DNA from: Piliocolobus tephrosceles
Lineage: Eukaryota > Chordata > Mammalia > Primates > Cercopithecidae
Direction of reading: 5' to 3'
Assembly: GCF_002776525.5 (NCBI RefSeq)
Contig: NC_045452.1
Coordinates: 30,725,378 to 30,789,377, forward strand
Length of the DNA stretch: 64,000 bases
Shown: positions 55,941 to 64,000 of the stretch, piece by piece
Position numbering within the stretch: the first letter of the stretch is position 1
How the letters are laid out: each line of letters starts with the position of its first letter
Position numbers and translations under genes: made by a program
The notes under the pieces: generated by a model
Seen by the model: the letters and a program-made list of their open reading frames with translations, nothing else
What the model was told of the DNA's origin: nothing
The model's database searches: none

Positions 55941-56911
55941 CTCTCAGCCTCCTGCTGCTTGAGTCAGTTCCACCTTCTTTCTTTCCAGTCCTTACTCTCA
56001 TCCTTCCTGCTTGCCGTCCACACAGCCTGCCACTCCCCAGCAATGTTCCTGTCCACACAACCTGGCACACCCCAGCAACGTTCCCCGCCAACCCTGAGAC
56101 CTCCACCTGGCAGTCCCAGGGCACCTCCGCCCACCAAGCCCAAACAGGAGCTGGGTCTCTTCCTCCCGTGCATTCCACACTCCATCCACAGAGGCTTGGG
56201 CCACAGTCAGGCTCCTCTGGCCCCTTCACAGCACCTCCAGGTGTGACAAGGAGTTGCGGATCAGGCCTGCTGCCTGAGTGCACCCTGGGTCCACACCCAT
56301 TGCCAGCACCGTGACTCAAGGCCTCTCTCGCACCGGACTTCACAGCATCTTGAAAACACGCAGCACAGTGTCTGTGCACTGTGGCCACTGCCCGTATCGT
56401 CCGGCTGCCTTCACTTTTCAGAAACCCTGGTCCTGGGGCCCCCATCCATGCCAGCAGACCCACAGTCAGAGAGCAAAACGCTGCTTTCCATCACAGGAAT
56501 TATTCTGCCACACGTCCTCTGATCTCAGGCTTCCAAATGAGAAAACGAAAGCTATCGTTCTGAAGTGGGATCTTTTTGCTGAGAGACCAGCCTCATCTAG
56601 AAAGGTTCAATTCAACGACATCCCTACCGCAGTGTTGGGAGTTTCTGGCCTCCTCACAGCTGAGGCACTTTCTGTGGAGCCTCCCGCTGGGCAGGTGCTT
56701 TCTGGAGGGTCTGCAGAGTGGCGCCACACGGAGAGCCATGCACTGAGAAGGACCACCCACGAAGTGCCTTCCCCTCCTCCCCACGGTGGGACAGTCTCTC
56801 ATCCTCCAAAAGTCTGCCGAGCGCGTGAGATAACAGCACTCCTAAACGCTCACACCAAGCCTCCTCCCCGCTTCCAGGGCCTGGCCTGCAGCGCTGAGCC
56901 GTGTCACCCCC
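55941..56911 (-). repeat. Inverted duplication, right arm (971 bp)
   Basis: Reverse complement of 50243-51208 (details there). The plus strand keeps a 218-codon frame (56278-56934) whose first ~165 codons correspond to the minus-strand frame of the left arm, e.g. LPNEKTKAIVLKWDLF in both. The 5-bp indel shifts the frame after EVPSPP, so no common C terminus exists. The arm is bracketed by MaLR pieces: antisense on the inner side, sense on the outer side. Confidence 0.97.
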
Positions 56912-56995
56912 GAATTTCTGTGTTGAAATCCTAACCTGCAGTATAAATGGGGTTAGTGCCCTCAGGAAAGGGAGTCCAGAAAGAATTGTGGCTCA
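56912..56995 (+). mobile_element. MaLR LTR fragment, 5' part
   Basis: gaatttctgtgttgaaatcc, taacctgcagtataaatggg and gttagtgccctcaggaaagg match the MaLR consensus region running from attcatatgttgaaa to ggattagtgcccttata. Its start coincides with the outer end of the inverted duplication. The 3' part may be 57491-57546. Confidence 0.6.
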
Positions 56996-57059
56996 TTTTC
57001 ACAAATGCAACAACCAACGGAGAAATCAACTGTGTGCAACTGAAGGGCACCTTCACCAG

Positions 57060-57480
57060 AACCCAGGCGCTGGTTGTGATGGTCACTTTTGTGTGTCAAC
57101 CTGGCTTAGCCACAGGGTGCCCAGACAGCTGGTAAAATATTATTTCTGGGTGTATCTGTGAGGCTGTTTCTGGAAGCAATTAGCAGTTGAATCCATAGAC
57201 TGGGTGAAGATCCACCCTCCCCAGAGCGGGCAGGCAGCCTCCAGTGCACTGAGGGCCCCAGTAGAACACAAAGGTAGAGGCAGAGGACTCCTCCTCTCTC
57301 TTCTGCTCAGCATTGGCGCTCCTGGTCCTCAGACCGTGCAATGGAACTACCCACAGCTTTCCTGATTCTCCAACTTGTGGAGGCTAGACTGTCCATAACT
57401 GTGTGAGCCAATTCCATATGATACATCTCCTTCTATACTTCTCTATACATGCCCCACTGGCCCTGGTTCTCTGAAGAACC
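57060..57480 (+). mobile_element. Old LTR-like interspersed repeat
   Basis: cttttgtgtgtcaacctggc, cacagggtgcccagacagct, tctgggtgtatctgtgaggc, agcagttgaatccatagact, tgtgagccaattccatatga and tggttctctgaagaacc are in the order of a very common mammalian repeat with LTR-like structure. I cannot fix the family name. It may have inserted into the flanking MaLR. Confidence 0.6.
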
Positions 57481-57490
57481 TTGATGCGCT

Positions 57491-57546
57491 AGCACCCTGA
57501 TCTTGGGCTTCTGAGGCTCCAGAACTGTGAGAAATAAATGTTCTCC
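57491..57546 (+). mobile_element. MaLR LTR fragment, 3' part
   Basis: ctgatcttgggcttctgagg and ctccagaactgtgagaaata aatg are the 3' MaLR segment, including an AATAAA-type signal. Probably the continuation of 56912-56995. Confidence 0.6.
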
Positions 57547-58353
57547 AAGATGAGCATCCGAAGTGCCTTAGACCCTCCTCTGTGGGAGGTGGGCTTTTAA
57601 CGCCCCAAGTCCTGGCCGTCTCCTCCTCTGGGCCAGCGCTGCTGTTCCTGCTTTCCCTGGAGGCCCCTGGACTGCGACTTTCCCAGGGCTTGTGCAGCAT
57701 CTTCCCAGGTCCGTGCAGGGCTTTGCCTGGTTGTTCATGTCAGGTGTGTTCCTGACATCTTGGTCTCTCTCAAAAGCACACGCTGGAGGAGGAGAGAGGC
57801 TGGGGGTTTGCTGTGGGCCCCCAGCTTTCCTGCATCAGCAAAGCTGTCAAATGCTTCCCAGACCTCAGTGCTCACCATCCTCCTCGTCACCAGCTGGGCA
57901 CTGAGTCTTCAACTGAAAATTGCTGCTCTGAACTCTGGGCCGTCCTAAAATGGGACGCTGGAACTCCACGCCTCTGTCCTTGAGATGTGGTCTAAATGGG
58001 GTGGGGTCGACAGGAGGGCTCAGCTTCATCCCAGAACAGAGCATCACCCATGTCCTCACGCCGTCCTCTAGGTGGGCAAGACACTTGCCCGGTAGCTGAG
58101 CCATGCCTGCTTCTCCCGCTCTTCTTCATCCCGGTGCTCTCTGGGATTCCAAGCCAGGCAGGTGGAGTTGGTGCCCACCTCAAGTCACTCAAGTCGGTCA
58201 CCCCTGCGTGTCCTTCTGAGCACCCCGTGCCCTATTCCCCTCTGCAGGAACATCTCACCAGGTGTCAGAGATTCACCCCATGTGGGATTTATCCTTGGCT
58301 TCCTTTGCAATTGTAACCATTTGTTTATGGTTCAAGACCTATGTAACAGTAGG
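57547..58353. other. Unique block
   Basis: No gene or repeat recognised. Confidence 0.4.
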
Positions 58354-58665
58354 TCAACAGCAGAAGACATGAATATTGTTCCTGATGCCGAATGTCTAAG
58401 CATCCTTGGCATTTTTTTGACTTCTGTTCTTTTTTCCACTGGTCTCTAAGGGGTCTAAATTTATCTCTGCAATTTCTATCTCTTGAATCCTTGCCTGAAT
58501 CTTTGGTGGGGGCATCTGTGTGTTTTCCACAAGCCTGTTGTCCAAGGCCCCTGCAAGCTATACAGTACTCCTCTGTGGGAGCTGTTACTGTCATTTTTAA
58601 TCTAAGCCATTGCCTAATAAATCACGTCTTCTTGGCTGGTTCCATTTTGGTTTCCAGCTCCTTAC
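58354..58665 (+). repeat. Second inverted repeat, left arm (312 bp)
   Basis: Reverse complement of 59458-59736 at roughly 70-75% identity. Shared landmarks: ttgttcctgatgc, ggtctctaagg versus gatctctaagg, tttaatctaagcc, and ggtttccagctccttac versus tgtttccagcttcttac. It carries about 35 bases absent from the other arm near 58480-58530. Both arms lie outside Alu, L1 and MaLR sequence. Confidence 0.85.
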
Positions 58666-59457
58666 TTTCCATTCTTCTTTTCTCCCTGATTTGGGGCTCA
58701 CTGTCCTTTCATCCTTTAAGACTCGAGTCCTCCGACTAAATGCAGATGCACCCATGGTCCCCCGTGGGGACCCTTCCATGACTTCCCTTGTGGGCTGGTC
58801 AATTCTTGCCTTCTCCACCAGACATGCCAGGTCTCTCCTGCTCCAACAGCCTTCCCTGCACCATCCCTGCTGTGACTTCAGACCTCCCGGCTGGGCTCCC
58901 ATCTCCCAACCCCACGCGCCCGCCGCACTGCCCATATGCACTTTCCCTGCTTTCTCTCCCGCCCCAACTTTGTGGACACTGCTCCCTCTACAGAGGCCAC
59001 CCTTCACACCCTCAACTCCTCTGCCAGGTATCTCCAGCTTCTGCGCCAACATTCAGCTAAGAAAAATGCCCCCACTACGCTCCTTCTCAAATTTGTGCTG
59101 GATGTTCCTTCCCTGGGCACCGTTGGAGCCCGCACAGCTCCCGACTCATCTCTGTCACCATCAGCTGTGCTTGTGGATGTCGTTGGCTTCCATGAGGACT
59201 CCTGGGGTCAGGGAGTCTGCCTGGCTCAGCCTCCCACTGCAGCCTCATCCCCTGGTTTCCTTTCCTGTGGTTCTGATGTCTGCTGGCCCCGGCGCCATGA
59301 TTATCACTGAACAAATGAAGAGAGACCTGGAGATGCTCATGCACGTCCACCCCAAAAGTCTGGTGCACGGGCGACGTTCCAGACAGAAAACCAAAGAAGT
59401 GCTGGAACATTTGAATATCTTCTTCTCTTTAGAGACCTTGATTGAAAATGGCGGTAA
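58666..59457. other. Interior between the second inverted arms
   Basis: 792 bp of unclassified sequence. A 283-codon plus-strand frame (58610-59461) starts in the left arm and spans the whole interior, ending at the start of the right arm. Its C-terminal part looks less low-complexity than most frames here (HVHPKSLVHGRRSRQKTKEV). The sequence aatggcg|gtaagt at its end resembles a splice donor. I do not recognise a transposase or other domain. Confidence 0.5.
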
Positions 59458-59736
59458 GTAAGAAGCTGGAAACAAACATAGATCCAGCAAAGACATCTGA
59501 TGTATTAGACACGGGCTTAGATTAAACATCACGATAACAGCCCCCGAAGAGGAACACGGGGTAGCTTCCAGAGACCACGGACAAGGGGCTTGCAGGAAAT
59601 GTAGAGAGTTACACAAAAATTTCAGTGACAAAGCTGGACGCCTTAGAGATCAGTAGAGAAAAGAGCAGAAGATAAAAAATGGGAAGGACGCGTAGACACG
59701 CAGCATCAGGAACAAGATTTATGTCTCTTTTGTTGA
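59458..59736 (-). repeat. Second inverted repeat, right arm (279 bp)
   Basis: Pairs with 58354-58665. It begins gtaagaagctggaaacaaac and ends at caagatttatgtctcttttg ttga. The outer ends, tcaacag and tgttga, are themselves complementary. Confidence 0.85.
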
Positions 59737-59759
59737 GCTAGTATTGTGTGGGCGTTGAA

Positions 59760-59925
59760 TAATAAACAGATTATTAAAAGTATAAAGCAAATAATTAAAT
59801 TATAACTCCATATGATTATAAATTATAATTAAATATAATTATAAATTATAATTGAGATTATAATTTATAATTAAAATTATAATTAAGATTATAATTTACA
59901 ATTAAAATTATAAAGCCAAACAGGG
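59760..59925 (+). repeat. AT-rich palindromic repeat
   Basis: aattataa, tataattaaa and attataatttataattaaa motifs repeat in both orientations with almost no G or C. Locally self-complementary, so able to form cruciforms. It lies just beyond the second inverted repeat. Confidence 0.9.
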
Positions 59926-61599
59926 ATAAATCCTACCTTCGGTATGGGTAGGACTCTGTTGAGCTGGCGTGTGGTGAGACTCCCATGTCAAGGGAGCGCA
60001 GCAGGGTTAAAGCCGTGCCTGGCAGCAGGTGGCCAGAATGGTCAAGGCGAGAAATGCCAGGGAGCCCACACCTGGGCTTTAGTGGGATGGAGAGAAAAGG
60101 GGAACAGGGGACCTGAAGGCTTATTCCAGAGGCAGAAGCAGGGGCTGGCTTGAGGACTGAGGGCATGGAGGAGCTGGGCTCAGGGAAGGCAGCTGGGGCT
60201 GTGGCTTGTGCACTGCAGGTGGAAGCCAGGCCCCTGTGTGGTCCACAAAATTCCCTCCAAGGAGGTGAGGATGGTGCCCTGGGGGAGGTGTGGGGATTCA
60301 CGTGTTCATGTTACTCACAGGTCCTGGAGAGGGAGCACAGGGAGCCACCCACAGGGCCCACAGGAGAGAGTGAGGACCAGGGGCACACGCCCTTATCAGG
60401 GACCTAGGCTGTGATGGATGCACTACTGCATTCCAGCATCACTAGGTCCCGGTCAGAGCGGGGGCAGGAGGGACGCCTGTGTAGGGTGCCGGCCTTGGGA
60501 CACCCGTGCACCTGGGGCCTGGTGAGGCACCCATGGCCTGTTCCTGGGGATGTTGAGGCTCCCAAAAAATAGGAAGTGCTAAGAATCTGCCACACGACTT
60601 CTTTCTGCAGAGCCCAGGAGAAGAGAATGAGGCGGCAGGCTTGGATGAGTTCACGCAGGCATGCTGGGCAGACTCCAGCCAGAGAGACTCCCGTGAGGAG
60701 ACCCAGGAGGCAGTGACATTAACAGAGCCACCAAGGCGGGTGGGTGGCAGACGTGGCTGTTCTCCGATTCCAGGGTCCTCTTAGGCTTCCTGGGCCTTCT
60801 GTGGTTGGTTGGGGCCGGAAGATGAGTTTTGCTCTGGCCGCCATAAGAAGCTGCAGGTTCCTCTTCCAGGCCCAGCACCTGCCCGTCCAAGCAAGATGGT
60901 GAAGACGCCAGTGTCTTGTGGGGTTGGACTCAACGCGAGGGGCTGCTCCTCCGTCTGGCCTTGAGTGACCAGCCGTGGACAGCAGTGTGAGCACACAGTG
61001 AACCTTTGTTGCAGGGAGCCAGAGAATGTGGAGCTTGGGTATCCCTGCTTTGCCCTGGCTGTGTGGAGAGAAGCAGAAGGTGCAGCTGCCGAGGTGGCCA
61101 GTGGGACCCAGCACCACGGCAGGAGGGTGCCCTGAGGTCACTGGACTCCACGGCGGGGCTGCCATCTTCTGTGCTGACAGCTGCCCTTGTAGCCGGGTGG
61201 CAGAGGAGCCTGGAATGCAGAGGATGGAGAATGAGAGGAAGGTGGAGAAGTGAGGCGGAGCACACAGCAGGTTCTGTGTGGGGACTCCTCTGTGGACAGC
61301 CTGGGAAAGGCAGGGTCACTGCAGGGAGGGCAGTGAGGCCTGGGCAGAGTGCCACACCCTGAGTCCTTCTCCCATTTATTCGGCCAGCTCTGACTGCGGC
61401 CACTGTCATGCCAGTCGGGTGAAGTGACCACCTGGAGAGCTGGCCTTTGCTTTGAGAGCTGCTGTCCCGAAGGACTGACCTGAGGTCGGCCGTGTCTGCC
61501 TGGTGTCGGTGCTGACGCAAATTCCAAAAGTCTCAGCAGCTTCCAACAGCTTGTCTTCAGTTTCTACCCTCGCGTCTCTGGGTTGGCTGACGTCTTGGT
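59926..61599. other. Unique GC-rich block
   Basis: No gene recognised. The 196-codon minus-strand frame at 60930-61520 has no domain. Confidence 0.4.
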
Positions 61600-61895
61600 T
61601 CATCCAGCCTCTGCTATAACAAACTTCCATGTCTGGGAACTTACCCACAACAGGTGTTCACTCCTCCCCGAGATGGATTCGCTGGCTGATTCAGCGTCTG
61701 GTGAGGGTCAGCTCCTGGTTCACAGAAGGTGCCTTCTCCCGACGTCCTCATGCAGTGGAGGGAGAGAGCGGAACTCTCTGGGGCCTCTTTCATAAGGGCA
61801 CTAATCCCATTCCTGAGGGCCCCACCCTGCTGACCTCATCTCCTCCCAAAGGCTCCACCTCCTAACACCACCACATTGGGGTGCAAACTTCAATT
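61600..61895 (-). mobile_element. MaLR (MLT1/MST-type) LTR, antisense
   Basis: tctgctataacaaacttcca, gcgtctggtgagggtcagct, cctggttcacagaaggtgcc, ctctggggcctctttcataa, gggcactaatcccattcctg and aaaggctccacctcctaaca are in correct reverse order for a nearly complete MaLR LTR. Same family as the fragments beside the inverted duplication. Confidence 0.8.
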
Positions 61896-63879
61896 TATCC
61901 ATTTGAAGGGAAACAAAAGCAGACAAAGCCACTGGGTCGTCTGAGCTCCGCGGCAGTAGCCGGGCTTGGATTCAGGTTGACTACTGCATCCCCTGCCTTT
62001 TCTCTGCAGTGATTTACCCCTCGCACACCCAGGCTCATCACCAGTGGACTGGGCCCCCTGTGTGCAGGGCAGTGGTCTCAAGAGATGACCAAAGGCCCTG
62101 TGGAGGAGGGGGAGGTCAGGAGGACACAGTGGCCCTGGGCAGCTCAGCAAGGCCATGGCTGCAGGCATCTGCTCCGACAGCAGCAGACTCTACTGAAAGG
62201 TTGGGAAGGCGGCCTTGGGTTCCTCTCCCCAGAAGGATCAGACCATCCCTTGGGTCGTGTGACCACCCAGAGATGTCATGGAGACACACTCAGCTCCTCC
62301 CTTCCTCCAGCCCCCGAACATCACTCCAGCAACACCCGCCTGGGATCTCTTCAGGTCAAGACCCGAGCTCGGTGCAGGAGAGATTTCTGGCGATGTGCAG
62401 CTGAGATGTGGACGTGGCAACTGGGTGTTTTCATTGAACTTCACTCACTGATCACTGCTCTTCCACCCTCTGTGGAAGTTGCTCAGGGGCTCCAAGTGGC
62501 AGCTTCCGTGGTGGCTGACGTCTCAGAACCTCGTCACACTTGACAAATGTCCCACCCGGTCTCCATGGACCTAGAGGAGTAAAGGAATCAAGGCCACAGG
62601 GGTCTGGGAAGAGTCCTGGCTGCACGGAGACCTGCATCCCCAGCCAGGCTGTGTCTCTGTGGGCTGGCCCTTTCCTTCCAGAGCTCTCCCGCTTTGTCCC
62701 TGTGAGTTCTCAGCCCTGTGACTGCGGGATACAGCAGCAGAGCCAGAGTCACCCTCAGAATCTCCTGTGCCCCAGACGTTGATGAGTGAAGCATGACAGA
62801 CGCTCAATGCAGCTGCGGCTCTGTCCTGACTCCCCCAGTCAGGAGGGGAAAGCGTTGACTGGGCCCGTGTTCTTGTTAAATGCTGGGCTGAGGAACTGCG
62901 AGCCACATGAGGAAATCCATATACATCTGAGTTCTTGCTCCTGCACCCGACCACCTGGATAATGGCAAAACGCTTCCTAAGCAATCATCAATCCTGCGAG
63001 TGCAGGCTTACCTGGGCCTGCATTCATTCATCCACTAATTGCTTCTCCGGGACGGGGCTCTCAGGCAGGCCTGGGCTGCCGCTGTGCCTTGCAATTAACA
63101 TTTTGTTATCTGAAACTCTGCCAAGCACAAAGCTCTGGGATATGCCAAGTGTGGGAGCTCTGAGATGCAAACCCTCATCTACTTCACCATGGGCCCAGTA
63201 CGTGGAGGGTCCCTGCTCCAGGTCAGCCTGGCAACTGTCACGCAAGGAATGTGCCGAGTTCACACGTGTCCCTGAAGAGGAGGGCGATTAATCTCTCCAG
63301 TCCCTGAGCTGGAGTGTCCCTGCTGGTGGGTGGAGGTGCAATCTCAGGGCAGCGAGGGTCTCAGCTCCCTCCTGGACACCTGCCTGTCAGGACCCCAGAG
63401 GGAGATGCCTGCAGCCTGCCCGGGCACTGACTCCTAGATGGAATCTCGTGCTTCCCAGAATTGCAGGGTTCTGTCCAGCCTGGACCCATGTCCTTTTTAC
63501 ACCTTCTGGAGTGGGGCTCTGGCTTCTGCCCTGGGGATGCTGTTCCCACCACTTGAGCACCAGAGATGGTGATCCTCCTGTGCCCCTGTGGCCATCTCTC
63601 TGCGGGGTGCACACCCTCACACCTGCCTTGGAAGCCTCCTGTGTGACAGCATATGGCATCTCTGCATAGGACCACAGCTGTCCTGGGATGCAGAGGTGGG
63701 GCAGCCAGGGAGAGGAAGGGGATTCGGGGCTCTGTGCCACATCCTGAGACCCTGACAGCAGGGCTGGCACGGAGACTCTCATCTGAGCAACGGGGACCTG
63801 AACAGGACTGAAGGAGCTGGCCAGGTCCTACTGAACAGACTCGGCCTCCTTAACCTCCAGACCATGGCAGGGGATGAAG
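61896..63879. other. Unique block
   Basis: No gene or repeat recognised. A somewhat AT-balanced repeat-free stretch lies at 62930-63150 (ttgcaattaacattttgtta). Confidence 0.4.
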
Positions 63880-63950
63880 CTGTGTCCCCTGTACTGAGAC
63901 AGAAACTGAGGCTCAGAGAGGGATCCTTGGGGTCCCAGGTGGTGAGGCTC
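63880..63950 (-). mobile_element. MIR fragment, antisense
   Basis: gagacagaaactgaggctca gagag and gggtcccaggtggtgag resemble a short reverse MIR. Low information. Confidence 0.45.
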
Positions 63951-64000
63951 AGAGACAGCCCTGGGGCTCCACGGGGGCTCCTTCCGTCCTCTGGGGAGGT

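Overview
This window is catarrhine-primate nuclear DNA, most likely ape or human. It carries AluS and AluY copies with target-site duplications, a young L1PA 3' end, older L1M pieces, L2/MIR fossils, a THE1/MST (MaLR) solo LTR and ERV1-type LTRs. Two runs of N (10 and 400 bases) mark a draft assembly. I recognise no protein-coding gene, tRNA, rRNA or CRISPR array. Long open frames are common only because the unique sequence is GC-rich and the simple repeats are stop-poor. I therefore list no CDS.

Layout. 1-9.3 kb: GC-rich unique DNA with an old MaLR-like LTR, an L1M 3' end split by a compound Alu, and a 390-bp CA/TG array. 9.3-12.8 kb: antisense L1M in which a 26-bp unit has expanded to eight copies, followed by a Tigger-like fossil and an unclassified 590-bp element with ~113-bp terminal inverted repeats. 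12.8-21.5 kb: unique DNA with several two-copy tandem duplications, a polypurine tract and a THE1/MST solo LTR. 21.5-29.5 kb: L1PA, an ERV1-type LTR, a palindromic DNA-transposon fossil and a 51-bp VNTR. 29.5-37.2 kb: an AT-rich block made almost wholly of L1M with Alus inserted. 37.2-43.9 kb: GC-rich DNA around the 400-N gap, a CA-rich array, an ERV1-like LTR, MIR/L2 and a 700-bp ATCC array. 44-50.2 kb: unique DNA with MER5A, MIRs and a 20-bp minisatellite. 50.2-64 kb: a large inverted duplication, a second smaller and older inverted repeat, MaLR fragments and unique DNA.

The most notable structure is an inverted duplication: 50243-51208 and 55941-56911 are reverse complements at about 96% identity by hand count, separated by a 4.7-kb spacer. 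I found no sign that it is a known transposon. A second, older inverted pair (58354-58665 / 59458-59736) lies 1.4 kb beyond it.

The many GC-rich VNTRs and local duplications resemble subtelomeric or late-evolving chromosome ends. Scattered AT-rich, repeat-free islands with homeodomain-like motifs look like conserved noncoding (enhancer) elements of a gene desert. Both readings are inference. Repeat family names come from remembered consensus sequences, not a database search.
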